Source: Sapria himalayana (Eukaryota; Streptophyta; Magnoliopsida; Malpighiales; Rafflesiaceae). From it: 64,000 nt of DNA. Under the pieces are notes generated by a model. It had not been told where the DNA came from, did no database searches, and was given only the letters and a program-made list of their open reading frames with translations. Shown here piece by piece: positions 34,483-47,011 of the stretch; within the stretch, counting starts at the first letter, position 1, and each line of letters starts with the position of its first letter. A program made the position numbers and the translations under genes. The DNA is taken from contig JAREIK010001332.1 of NCBI GenBank assembly GCA_029783825.1, positions 2,094,314 to 2,158,313 on the forward strand, read 5' to 3'.

Positions 34483-37112
34483 ATATGGTCTCAATTATGC
34501 AAGAAGAAGAAGATACAATGAAACATGAAGTTGTGGAGAAGTATAAACCAAGGCACTTGGCAATGTCAAAGAAATGGAGAAAACAAATAAGAGGAACCTT
34601 ATCCAAACTATTTTTATGGAAGAGGGTATTGAGTTAATCACTTATCTAGCATCAACTACTGATACTAAAAATATAAGAAAGAAATAAGTAAAATAGTATA
34701 TAGAGAAGCTACCATGGATAATAGAGATCTCTGATAGCGATGAAGAAGATTTGAATATTTAGCAAGAATTTGTTATACTTAGTGTTGTTTTGGAGGCAAC
34801 CCAAGAATCTTTTTACTATTTGTTTGATGAAGTGTGATAATAAATGTCACACACACACACACACACTTAACTTCTCCCTCTCCCACACACACACACTAAA
34901 GAATTGCAAATTCAAACCAACTATTATTCTAATTTTTTTATCAAAAGTCATTGTAGTTTTTTAGAGTTGCAAATTTGCTATTTTAGAAAGAAATAGATCA
35001 TTAAAAGCCACATGACAAAGCTATAGAGGTGGGACTTTGGTTTTATAGAAGCAAAAGCAACATAAAAGCTATATTACAAGGCCATTGTAGTTTTTCAGAG
35101 TTGTGATTTCTATATTAAAAAAGAAAAGGTGATATAAAAGCTATATGAAAAAGTCATGACTTTGATACAATGCGTTGACTTTTAGGGCAATACTTTCCAT
35201 AACACTACAACTTTCATTGACATTCGAAACAAAAATTAAGAGTCATGACTTTAAATGACCAATTCAGGACTAAAATACCTAACCCTAGAATCTTCTCCAC
35301 ACAAAATTTCTTAATTTCTAGTCATGTGATGATAATCTACCATAAATCCTTTTAGTTTATTTAATTGACAATGGAAGGGAGAATAGTATCAAAGAAAAAT
35401 ATCATGAAAACAAGCCATAAGGAGAAAGAAAAAAACTATAAATCTAGTGCATTATAAATACCACTTAGAGACATGGCAACCATGGTAACATTTGTTATAG
35501 AGATTGGGCAAAGTTAGATGGATTTCATGCTAAGAAAAAAAAAGGTTTTAATGGATAGAAGGAATTTAGTGAATTCATTCCACATTTTGGAGATGCTATT
35601 AGAAAGTGAATTTAGATATTATTTTATATGCATAAAAAATGGGAAATGTTTCAATTATGAATAAATTCTATTCAAATCTGGAGGATAGGCATGGGTGAAT
35701 ATATTATGTGAGAGGGGTTAGGGTTTACTTTGATTAAGAAAGCATTAATGAGCTTCGTGGGTTCTCTTGTGCAAAAAATAACAAAAATTTTAAATCTATT
35801 TGTAGGCATATAGATTTTCCAACTATCACTCAATTATTGATGAATTGAAGAGGTACATGGAAGGTGATGTTGAAGAGTACATGTAGATATTTGATGAGGG
35901 GAGAACTCATTGAGGTGAGTAAAGTTTGATTATATTTCATATGCTTATTTATATTACTAATTCTCCATGTTTTTATGATTGTTTTGGAGAGAAAAATTTT
36001 GCTATATGTCATCCTATTTGAGTATCATTTTGATCTAGAAAGAATTTAGAGAAATTGATTCTTGGCTTCCTAGAGGATACATTTTCTTGCCAATTTATTC
36101 ATGTTCCCTTGTTATTTTGTTGTGTTTAACATGGAAGTCCCTATATATGAACATTTCGATACAATATGTTCAATCATATCCCCCTAGCATTGTTGGGAGT
36201 AGAAAAAGAAATAGAAGGAAATAGAAAAGGAAAGTAATCGATGCTTGAAGTGGAAAGATCGGCTAAAATTTGAAAAGATGGTTCATCTTTCAGCATAGTT
36301 GACATGAAACATATTGAAAGAATGAAACGAAAATGAAAAGATAATCTAGCCCATATTGAGCATTCCTTAGGTGTACATAGTGGCATGTTTATGTATATTT
36401 TATATATTCAGAAAAATATGCAGTGGAATGTAAAGCGAATCAAAGAAGAGTTGAAAGGGGAGATCTATTCTCTATGCATTGGAGTAATGGAAGAGGTTGA
36501 AAAACATGATGTGATATGTGAAAAGCATCTCCATCAAAAAAATGGCTTTTATCACAATGCAAAAAAAGTTTAAAGACTAGATCTATAATTCTTGGAGGAA
36601 GGAATGAGAAGTGTAGATATTGACTTGATGGGGAGCAGAAAATCATTTGGAATGATATACAAGGCCATTACCATAGATTGGAAAAGAGAAAATGAGTAAA
36701 AAGACAAAGTAAAAAGGAATGACATAATATATTGGATGCACAATAGATGGAAAAAATATAAAAGTACAGTGCAGACCAAATATACTTGTATTTTATGATA
36801 GGATATTTTGAAGGTGCACTCGAATCAATTGGGCAAAGGTAAGAGGCTCTTTATGACATTATCAAAGATATTGGATGAGATATCTACACATAAGGAAGAT
36901 TCATAATTCCATCTGTTTATATGCCACTATTTTAAAACTTGATATTTGATTTCACCTTTAAAAAGTATGATCCTAAAAAGAAATCATACCAACAACCCCC
37001 ATCACTACCTTGATTTATATTTTTGTTATTTATTTTTATATTGTGATTATGTACCCATTGTGTGGAATTGATTTGAGATGTCTGATTGTTATTATTTTTT
37101 TGGGAGAGGAAA
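34483..37112 (+). other. Internal region between LTRs A and B, no recognisable pol
   Basis: About 2.6 kb between two plus-oriented LTRs. It contains two CA-repeats (34848-34866 and 34884-34896), a region rich in charged residues with many stops (34490-34760, 35470-36000), and a 62-codon open frame at 36385-36573. None matches gag, protease or polymerase convincingly. It ends in GGGAGAGGAAAG at 37102-37113, which fits a polypurine tract before LTR B. It is probably the shrunken internal domain of an A-B element. Confidence 0.5.
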
Positions 37113-37113
37113 G
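37102..37113 (+). promoter_or_regulatory. Candidate polypurine tract before LTR 'B'
   Basis: GGGAGAGGAAAG lies directly upstream of the TTATTGCTTAGAGATGA LTR-start signal. The minus-oriented copies have weaker equivalents at the matching position. Confidence 0.5.
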
Positions 37114-39840
37114 TTATTGCTTAGAGATGAATAATTATTTTAGTACGTGAGTTTGATTAGTATTTAAACTACTGAACATTCATTAATATTTTGGTACTTT
37201 ATAATATTGTATAGGGATAAAATAGGAAAAATTATGGATCGATTTTGACTTATAAAATCAATATAATTTTGGAGGTATTTAGTAGAGAGGATAGAATAAT
37301 GAGTCTTGCATAGCGTTAATATCCATTCTTGGCCAAAACTCTATCTAATTGATGATGACAATCCTTATATACCATGATCCTATCAACTTGTTAGCATAAT
37401 CCATATACCATGTGACATATTCTTAGTTGTCACAATATTGTCATGAAGTCATAACCATACCTATCTTATAAAATTTAAAAGGATGTAATATTCATTATAT
37501 GTTGTGGAAAACTAGTATCCTAGTGGTATTCAAGGCCATGGTCAAGTCTAAGTATCATGACTTTATCATTAATATGCATATGTCGTCTCATGTCAAAACC
37601 ACTATTTCTTTATAATGACATGAATGTTGAGCTACAAAAAGTTACAGAGCTAAATTCACTCAAGCCAAAACCATGCCAATATTCAGAGTCATGACTTTTG
37701 GGATACTAAGAGTTATAAAGAATATTATTTGAGTACAACCATTTCCCAAGACTATGACTTTTTTACTCAAAGAAAGAAAATATCATAACTTGTATACTCA
37801 AGCTAATTGCTAATGCTATAGAATTTTGGTAGCATCATAACAATATGATATATAAGAGAATATAAGACTAATGACATAGCCACCCATAGTCCCATGGATA
37901 CATGAAGATATAAGATTGAAAAATTTTGTGTCACTACCATTTCCTAGTACCACGGTCATAGGATATACATGCCCATCTCAATATGGCTATATCATAATGC
38001 CTTATTCATATAATAATTAATAAAAACCAATGTCAATGCAATAGCTTTATCACAATATCATGACAATATATCAATATATGAAGCCCTTTACCATGCATAG
38101 ACAATTCTCACCACTGTTTCCCATTATTAAAGATAAGAATGCAAACAAATGAAATCATGACTACTTCATTGTGATGTGACTTCATGTTGTGGAGATATTA
38201 TGCCCAAGTCATAGTCATTTCTAGTACCATGATTGTGTGTTATAGAATGATCCAGTTACAATCTAGAGTCATGACCACTTTCTAGAGTCATGACCTCAAA
38301 CTTAAGAGACGAAGGCTGATATTGTGTATTTATCATTTTTCTTTCTCTTTCTCCATGTAACAAGAAAAGTCATGACAACTATCAAATCGTAGAGGTGAAT
38401 TTCACTTTCTCTTAGGGTTTCATAAGCAAGCAAGGGGTGTGAGACCTAATACAATTCCTAGAGTTGGGGGTGTGACTCGCAAATGCCCCATCTCCTGAAT
38501 AGATTTGAAAATTTGTTCCAAAATATAGCATTCTGTAATTTGAATATATGTGATGTGGCATTGGTTTTTACATATGAATAAAAGTATTTGATTTATTTTG
38601 TGTTATGGATATATATGGATGATGATTAAAAACTTGAACTAAGGTTTCAACTTATGGTAGAAGATGATAGGTTAACTATTAGGATCACTCAGTATATGGT
38701 AAAAAAATAACAGACCTTCTAACTATGATGATCAAGATAAACCTATATCTTAAAACTCAAAATTTGGGTATGTTAATCATTACGAGTATGGTTTTTAAAA
38801 AGTTGAAAGTATGAATACTTTTATATGTCAATCCATTATACATATCTTAAAAAACTACTCTTTAATTAGGATGGATGTCATATAGAATATTCTTTTAATG
38901 GGTTCACCATCAATGTTGTAATCACTCATCACCAAAAAGGACTATGTCAACCTATATTGCATCATCAAATCAATTAACTTATGCCCAACCTTCTAGCTTA
39001 GCCATTGAGTGGTTGGTGATTAACTAATTGGTCCTAGGTTCAAATCTTACTTATCATTATATTCTAGTGATATTACTTCGAGACTACTTGTGTTATAATT
39101 CACCAATTAATTAGTTTTCATCTTATCCTACAATTAAAATTCGATGATAGGTAATCCTCAAGATATGCATGAGTGTTTGGTAACTCATAAATTGGTAAGT
39201 ACCCTTGCAAGCTACTTTTACTTATAAGATTCTCACAGGTAAAACTTGAGGGAAGCCTATATTAATTGTCTGAGTATAGAACATATGAAGTTGAAATTGC
39301 AAATTATTATAAATCACATCAATCTTTAGTTTTTATGATAGCTAAGGCTAGATAACAAGAGTGTGTATATGAAATAATAATCAAGGTAAGTTGATGATGT
39401 TTCCTAAATGATATGAGATTTTGATTAACTCTCAAAGAGAGATGAATTATTATTATTATGGCGGTGATATATAGAGGGATGACTATGAGGGACCACCTTT
39501 GAGATGGGCTCAATAGTGAAAACCACCTTATAAGTTATTAAGGTAAAGAGTCAATGCACAACAGCTCACCCTTTATTCTATGTCTAATATAATATAAGTC
39601 GAGAAATTTAAATATCTACACATAGAATAAATAAATATACCCATGAACCTAAGATTGTCTAACAATTCAAATATCTATTTTACTAAAAATGAGTAATCTC
39701 ACTATTGAATATCTAAACTGCCAAGCCAATCCATGTGGGATTAATATCTTGATGAAAGTCCATTTTAATACTTGTATGATCCATGCACTTATTAATTTTT
39801 ATTTATGAGATATTCTAATTATTAAGCTTTTATGATATTT
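37113..39840 (+). repeat. Uninterrupted GTCATGAC-family LTR 'B' (about 2.7 kb)
   Basis: This is the only copy in the window without a large insertion apart from the minus-strand copy at 56-59 kb. It starts near TTATTGCTTAGAGATGA and ends near AAGCTTTTATGATAT (39838). Its 37560-38300 part has repeated TCATGAC words. Its alignment to 15000-15313, 22415-23274 and 33023-34462 shows the unoccupied states of both the Tekay and Copia insertion sites. Confidence 0.8.
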
Positions 39841-41490
39841 TCTAACTAATAATTTAAGTGGTATAATAAAGTCATAATAACTCATACTAATTTTTAATTG
39901 TTTAACTAAAAAGAAATGTAAATGGGTACAAAACAACCAAATAATTAAGTGATACAAAAATTTTTAAGTAGTTCACAAACAAAGAATTAAGTGAACCCAC
40001 AAATTTTGAATAGTTCCTAAGTGCTTGCTTATTGTTGAAGCCTTATGCTTAGTTTTAGTCTTTGTAATTTCACAAGTACTTATGAAAATGAAAATAATTC
40101 TGCTCAAAGATGTAATCTCTCAAATTTCATAATTACTTATGAACATTTGAAGCCTTCTATCATTTAACACAATCATTCAATTTTGAAAGCACTTTAAAAA
40201 CTTTTCAAGTTTTCTACCCACTCTCATTGTCTTCTAGTTTTACAAGTACTAAAGAACTAATGAAGATTTCTACCCATTGATGCATTTTGTTGCACAAGTT
40301 CATAACACCTAATTTTTTGTAAAAACTTACAAATTCCTTTTTTACCATGAATTCCATGATTTTTATAGTTTCATTTTTTTTATTATGATTATACAATCTA
40401 CTAAGTGCAAACCAAGATAAAAGACTTGCCAAACATACTACAAACTCATAAAAATATATAATAATTCATGATGTTTAACATATGCAATTTGAGTAGTAAT
40501 AACACCTCTAGATTATTATTTGCATCTTTTCTTAGCAGACCCAACCACCTAGTTCATTATCAAACCTTCCATAGTGGTTTCTTGTATATTATCCTTCATC
40601 ATGGATAATTTATTTATTTTTAACCCAAAACGTGAACTAAAATTTGAATCATGGCATTCAAGATGTATGTTTCTACTTGCTGTGATTCTTGGTAAAACTC
40701 CTAGTAAAAAATGTAATTTGAGTCACCCTCATTGGTGGTAATGGCTTGGTTGGAGCTAATGCTTTGTCTGCCACATCAAACATAAATATTGGGTGATAAA
40801 TAGTTTTTACAAATTTATAAGGGATTTGATTAAACACATAATTATTTATGGAATTATGTATGAGCTTGTCTTTGGAGGTTGGAAGATAATAATTGGTGTA
40901 GCAACATATCATTTCTATAATTTATGATCATAACCTAGTTAACATATAATATATGATCATATGGATTGTTCACCTTACTGAACATGATAAAATAATGAGT
41001 GATAAATGTTTAAGGTGCCTCCTAATTTAGTATATGGTGTGGGAGTTGATGCAAAAAAAATTCTTTTTTTTCTTCAACCAAGGTGGTCAGTCACAAGTCA
41101 TCTAAGACCCCCTATCTTCATTTAATGAAGGGGGCATTTGTGTGGATGTTGGGAGTTGAGCTAATAATTCATCATGTAGGACCATTGGCCACAACATTTT
41201 TGTTACTTGCCCAACTTCATGTAGCCAAGGATCCTTGTTTTCTTCTCTTGTTGGCTGCTTTGCAATATCATCACTTTCAAAGTCAAAAGTTGATTAATTC
41301 AGCTAGAAATTTTTGTATAAAAGTTTATCTACACATAATGTTCCCAATGTATACTACTCTAACTTAAGAAATTATATTTATATGAAAGAAATGAAGCTTT
41401 ATGGCTTAAATCTCATGACTACCACACTTAGATCCAATAAATTCTTCCATTGATATTACTAGGATAATTAAATAAGAAAATGAGATCTAT
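39841..41490. other. Unassigned AT-rich stretch
   Basis: No protein similarity recognised. A 94-residue plus-strand open frame (41083-41367) has no motif. Because the next 2.8 kb is a CACTA transposase C-terminus, part of this may be the upstream portion of that element, but neither a CACTA terminal repeat nor the catalytic TNP2 core could be seen. Confidence 0.35.
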
Positions 41491-41496
41491 AATAAT

Positions 41497-43480
41497 TTGA
41501 CTATGTTTTTTTTCTTCAAAGCACTTTGTAGAAAAGTTGTGGATACTTGCAATCTCAGTTTGCTACAAGAAGAACTTGTGAAGACATTATGTCTGATGGA
41601 AAAGAATTATCCTCCATTATTGACATATGATTCATTTAATAGTATACCTAGAACAGAAAGTATAGTTATGTGGACTAGACTATTTAAGATGGATGTATCA
41701 TTTTGAAAGATTCATGAAAATTTTAAAAGGATATGTATGAAACCACAAAAGGCTAGAAAATTACTTTGCAAAATGTTATATTATTAAAGAAACTCTAATA
41801 TATTGTTTAGAGTACTTGTCAAATATAAAAGCAGCTGGGATCTCATCAACAAGAAATCAGTATGATGGTCAAGAAAGTATTGGAAAACTATTTTTTATTT
41901 CTCATGTATTTAGAGTTAAAACGAAAGAGTTAGAGCATGTACATCTTTATGTGTCGGAAAATACAATAGATGTTGAATCCTATACAGGGTAAGTCAGACA
42001 TATCACATATTATTTGAGTCTGATTAAATACTCTTATTGTTACAATATGTGGTCATAATTAAATATATTTTAAAATACAAGCAATACATGAAAGAATTGA
42101 AATCGACTAATTCAAATAAAACAAAGAGACAAAAATGGTTTTAGGATGATCATAATCGAACCTTCATAAATTGATTGTGTTAAATGATATATATAGGAGA
42201 TCATCATTTGTTTATACTTATCTATTATAAACATTTGTTTATAAATGTTTATACTTAATATTTGTTTAAGATGGATGTATCATTTTGAATGATTCATAAA
42301 AATTTTAAAAGGATATGTGTGCAATCACAATAGGCTAAAAATTTACATTATAGAATGTTATATAATCGAAGAAGTTATAAAAAATGTTTGAGTGTACTTG
42401 CCAAATATGAAAGCAGTTGGGATCTCATCAATGAGAAATGAGTAAGATGATCAAGAAATTATTGGAAAACCACTATTTATTTCTCATGTATTTAGAGCTA
42501 ATGCGAAAGAGTTAAAGCAAGTACACCTTAGTGTGTTAAAAAATACAATAGAAGTTGAATCCTATATATAGTAAGTCAAACCCATCACATATTCTTTGAG
42601 TCTCATTAAATGCTCTTATTATTAAAGTATGTGGTCATAAATAAATATATTTTAACATACAAGCAACACATAGTAGAATTGAAGTCAACTAAATCCAAAT
42701 AAAACAAAGAGACAAAATGGCTTGGGATGAGCATAATTGAACCATCATAAATTGGGGGTGTGAAATGGAATTTAATAAGAAATCATCATTTGTTTATACT
42801 TAACTATTATTTTTGACTATTGAATCTTAAAATTTTATGTAGGTTGAATTTGAGATGAAGGAATCTAGTAACATTATTTCTAATACACTGAGGTGGATAT
42901 CTTATCGACCCCAACCCCAAGCAATAAGATATGATGGATATATTATAAATGGAGTTAAATTTCACCCCCAAAAATATGATAATACTAGATGTGTTTAGAA
43001 TAGTGGTGTCACCATAACTGTCTAAACAATGTATGTGTCTAGCTTGAAGAACAAGAATCCATTAATTTCACCCTATGAGATTCTTTAAGATATATGGAAA
43101 CTTGATTATATTGAATTTATGGTGGTAGTTTTTAAGTGTCAATGAGTTGAGAGTTTTAGCTGAGTTAAAGAAGATAAAGATGGATGAACATTCGGTGATC
43201 TTACCAAAATTGGACATAAGTCAAATTCTTTTATTTTGTTTACTCATGCCTAGCAAATATTTTATGTAGAAGATAGAAATTATTCAGCTTGGTCGATTGT
43301 AGCTCCAAACCCAAGGCACATATTTAATGGTTATTCAAATGATTATTAGTTAGGTGATATGGTATTAGAACATTGTGTTATCAAATCATTGCATGATAAT
43401 AGTCTTTTGATATTATATAGATGATTCTCAATTGTCTCTTCGGAGACATCTGATAAAAATGGATGATTCTTAACTGCTTT
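41497..43480 (+). pseudogene. CACTA (En/Spm, TNP2-type) transposase remnant, C-terminal
   Basis: The first exon piece gives LCRKVVDTCNLSLLQEELVKTLC and EKNYPPLLTYD, then after a frameshift YHFERFMKILKGYV, LEYLSNIKAAGISSTRNQYD and ELEHVHLYVSENTIDVESY. This is the domain (DUF4218) that follows the TNP2 core. An intron-like GTAAGT follows at about 41989. After a TTTTATGTAG acceptor (42842) come RWISYRPQPQAIRYDGYIIN, NSGVTITV, SSLKNKNPLISPYEIL and VVVFKCQ (the DUF4216 pattern). A 582-bp tandem duplication (41683-42264 and 42265-42846) repeats part of the first exon and the intron. Stops abound. Confidence 0.85.
41683..42846 (+). repeat. 582-bp tandem duplication inside the CACTA gene
   Basis: Copy 1 (41683-42264) and copy 2 (42265-42846) both start TTTAAGATGGATGTATCATT and run through the YHFE-to-VESY coding block into the intron (GTAAGTC), ATGTGGTCATAA, AAATAAAACAAAGAGACAAA and TCATCATTTGTTTATACTTA. 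Each copy has its own substitutions, so the duplication is not recent. Confidence 0.9.
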
Positions 43481-43649
43481 ATGTGCAGGATGATAGTGAG
43501 GGTACTTGGATTGCCAATAATTAACATGAAATGGTATTAGCTTTGTTAATTATATATTTGCTTGTTTTGTTAATTTATTATATTCATTTTTAAATATCAT
43601 GATTTTTGTTAAAATGAGTATAATTTACTCTTATTGTACTAGTTGATAA

Positions 43650-44310
43650 TTGTGAATGAAGAAGCTACGGAAAACATAAAAAAAGGTCAAAAAAAAAGGG
43701 TCCAATAACTATGCCTAGAGTAATAAAAGCTATGTCTCATGGAGAAGTAAAGTTGGTCACTTACAATAGAAGAGGATAATATTTAGAAGATGTTAATATA
43801 AAAATGTAAAGTTATATAGGTATTATTACTAGAACCACTCGGCCTATTAATTTTGAAATTGGCTTTTAGTTCCCGAAGAAGTAAAAAACCAAATTTGGAT
43901 TCAAATAAAGGTGAATTTTTTTCTTAATTTTTTTATGAATTTTGATTTCATTAGTATGCACTTATGTATTTTTATATTTTTATTGAAAACTTATAATGTC
44001 CCAATTAAAGGAAAAAAATATATTTTGTCATCTGCTTGTACAAAATAGTGATAATTTAAATTCAAGTTGAGAACAAAATTATTAAATCCAATGATAAGAA
44101 GGATAGTCAACCATTATATAACAATCCTCCTAAGAACTATCCATTCATTAAAAAAAATGCTTGGAATACCTTTTACATTAGGTATAGTTTTATTGAATTT
44201 CAAGAATAGAGTAGGTTGCAAAGTGAAAGAGCAAAAAGTCATGAGTATCGATATCATTTATCTTGGCATTGATTTTTTAATATGGAAGAAAAGATAGCAA
44301 GTATTAAATA
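43650..44310 (+). pseudogene. CACTA second-ORF-like remnant
   Basis: Frames give KRGPTTMPRVIKAMSHGEVK, LVTYNRRGQYLEDVN and SYIGIITRTTRPINFEI. This matches the RGPT...V.YN..GQP......S.LG...R...P motif of plant En/Spm-type ORF2 (transposase_24 family). It continues near 44095 as NNPPKNYPFIKKNAWNTF and FIEFQE-SRLQSERAKSHEYRYHLS. This kind of protein follows the TNP2 part in many plant CACTA elements. Broken by stops and frame changes. Confidence 0.75.
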
Positions 44311-44880
44311 TTTAGTTTTACTTTATTGAGTGATTATTAGCTAATTTTTTATTAACAATTTATTGTCTAATAATTATAGAAAAAAGAGATGGGCATCAAT
44401 GAAGACATTGGATGAAGTATTGTAAGGAAAGCTATTTATTCAAAGAGTGATGGTTCTGATAGTGAAGTCATCCAAGAAGTCATATGAAAAATTATAAGTA
44501 AATATGTTATTATTAATTCAATAGCTAATTATAAATTTTTTATAACTTCCTATTCTATAGTTTTATTATCTACATATTGGGATGAATATGGTACATTGAT
44601 TGAGGATATATTTTATTATCTACATATAAACAAAAGGCCTTATTTGGGAGGAATGACTATTTTGAAACTTCAAGAAGTGACCAATTTTGATCTAATTTAT
44701 CAAGTAAAGAAAACCAATATTCTATAGACTAGAGGATATATGTTTAGACCCAACAATAATACTCATATACATTATAACATACATGAATAATCATGAAAGT
44801 TTGTCATATTAAAACTATAAAAATATGTAGCAAAACATTGGCTAATATCAAAATAATTTTAGAAGCAATTTAATGGGATA
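44311..44880. other. Transition from CACTA remnant to Gypsy gag remnant
   Basis: It holds the last faint similarity to the CACTA ORF2 tail (to about 44480) and then unassigned AT-rich sequence. No CACTA terminal repeat (CACTA or TAGTG with a matching partner) was recognised on either side. Confidence 0.35.
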
Positions 44881-44889
44881 CCAAATGCA

Positions 44890-46075
44890 ATGAGCTAAAA
44901 ATAAGACTAAATAATGAATGATGAAGAGAAGGAATGATACACAAGATAACTGGATAGAATGGATGAAAATAAGACTAGATCACATGGACGCTATGATGAA
45001 CACTATTGATAATCAAATTGAGCAACTAGTACTATTGATGAAATAGAAAAGCAAATGAGTTACTATGTGGTACATGAACAAATCTAAAAATATGTATGTT
45101 CATAATACTTAAAGTCAAATCTAGAAAATAGAATGGTAAAAAATAGAAGAGAAAACCAAATGAGAGGCTAAAGCAGAAAAAGAAGCTATTACTAACAAAG
45201 TAGTGACATCCAAGTGCACTGCCTAGTGCCATGACATCTGATGTTGAGTTATTTTACAATGTCATGGCACTATCAAACCCACCGCCTAACTCATGGCACC
45301 AACACCAACTATCACATATGAAAAAGTAGAATTGGAGGAGATGGAGATGAACCAGAGTAACAAATAGAAGGATGACATGTTATAGTGTAAATAATACATT
45401 AACTCTCCAACATAATTTTCCTTTTGCATAGTGGTTTAGAAAGGGAATGATGGATGAGCAAATTGATTGACTCCTCAATATCTTTAAAAAGTTGGAAGTC
45501 AACACATACTTCTCTAAAATCTTATCATAGATGCCCTAGTATATGATGTTTATAAAAAATATAATGAGTAACAAGAAGAAATTAGAGATGTGTGGATGGT
45601 GAGCATGACCAAGAATTGTAGCATGATCATTCAAAGTAAACTCCAAAGTATGCTCAAAGACCCAGGGAGTTTTACATTTTTTAGTATTAATGGTGAGAAC
45701 ACATTTCAGGAAAAGTATCAAATTGATGTTACTATCCATAGAAAAAAAGTTGAATCTTGGTAAGATAACTCCAACTTCTCTCTCATTATACATGGTAGAT
45801 TGATCACTTAAGTTTTCAAGGAGGATTATCGAATATGTGCTAGTCGAGGTTAGAACATTTAGTTTTCCTGCTAATTTTGTGGGGCTATATATGGAGGAGG
45901 ACATGTATGCCACATTGATCTTGGGATGACCTTTCTTGGTGATTGGATAGACATTAATTAATATGAAGGAGGAATTTATATTTCATGTGAGTGAAGAGCA
46001 AGTAAAGTTCAACTTATATAAAAGTTTAGAAATTCTAGATGATGATAAAAAAATTATTAGAGAATAAATAGCTTC
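44890..46075 (+). pseudogene. Athila/Tat-like gag and protease remnant (plus copy)
   Basis: The gag tail shows RLDHMDAMMNTIDNQIEQL at about 44970-45030 (family: N.IG.QIGQL). The pre-protease region follows from 45440: DEQID-LLNIFKKLEVNTYF, MSNKKKLE, then IIQSKLQSMLKDPGSFTF. The protease C-terminal half (45807-46070) reads FSRRIIEYVLVEVRTFSFPAN, MEEDMYATLILG and FIFHVSEEQVKFNLYKS (family: YPRGIVEDVLVKVDKFIFPADF...LILGRPFLATG). The segment with the active-site D-G motif is unrecognisable, and stops are frequent. No RT follows. Confidence 0.8.
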
Positions 46076-46850
46076 ATATCAACAACCAAAACATGGAGTT
46101 CAAATGAAAAGATTTTCTAGATGATTGTTAGCCTTAATAAGATGAAGAAGTTAAATAATTAGAAGTAATTTTAGAAGAATAAAAAGCAATAGTAAGCCAT
46201 GATGAAGAAAACTATTTTGAAGTCACGACTTGTTTCAAAGTCATGATAGAAGAAAAACTAAAGATATGTTGCCTTTATGTTTCGAAACAATTGGTTGATA
46301 TAGAAAACATTCCAAGTGAATAATATAAAGAAATCATTGAGGAGCTCTTGAGACTAGAAAAAATTTACAAGAAGTTGAAAGTTCATTATTGATCAATGAT
46401 GTTCTAGGAGAGAAAGTTGAAGTAAAGACCATTATTAATGAATACAAGAAGAAAAAAGAGGCTACAATTATTGTATAGAAAAAGTCATGACTTTTCAAAA
46501 GGTCATGACTACACAAATGAGATTGATAAAGGAAGAAGTTGTGACAAAAGAAAAATTGCAACTTCGACAAAATAGAAGCTACAAGAGGAGGATATGTCAT
46601 ATTCCAAAGTCATGACAAAACTAGTATAGAAAGAAAATATTAATGTCATGATTTCATATAAAGTCATGCAATTGGTTAAAAGCATTACACTCAATAATGT
46701 CTCCACAACTAATAAATTCACCACATCCATTGAAGAACATCCCAAGGGAAAGAACCGAATAGATGGCATGATGTTGAATGAGAAGTTCACAAAACATGCT
46801 AAGAATAAAATTATATGAAGAAAATAACATAGATTACTATAGTTACTAAT
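46076..46850 (+). pseudogene. Post-protease extension, plus copy
   Basis: One frame gives EENYFEVTTCFKVMIEEKLK at about 46206-46265. This parallels the minus-strand copies at 54.5-54.85 and 59.7-60.0 kb (acidic, with FKV/FKF, EE and SY). The KVM words come from AAAGTCATGA repeats, which also fill the rest of this stretch (46480-46670). It occupies the place where a linker to RT would be, but RT is missing and the sequence ends at a (TA)n run. Confidence 0.55.
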
Positions 46851-46949
46851 TGAGAATGGAAATGGAAAAATTAATCTAGCTAAGGATATTAAACATAGTA
46901 CTACTTGAAAATCAACCTAGCATTTATTTTTGTACTAGTATGGTATACT

Positions 46950-46971
46950 TAATATATATATATATATATAT
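46950..46971. repeat. (TA)n run at an orientation switch
   Basis: AATATATATATATATATATATA separates the plus-strand gag-protease remnant from the minus-oriented LTR that starts about 40 bp later. Confidence 0.9.
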
Positions 46972-47011
46972 TTGTTTTGACTTTGTTTCTCTACTAATTA
47001 AATTGGTTAAG

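Noticed and set aside
41083..41367. A 94-residue open frame as a candidate small gene.
   Set aside because: No recognisable domain and next to a CACTA remnant. Its length is within chance expectation for this much sequence.
45536..45913. A 125-residue minus-strand open frame.
   Set aside because: It is antisense to the recognisable gag-protease remnant on the plus strand.
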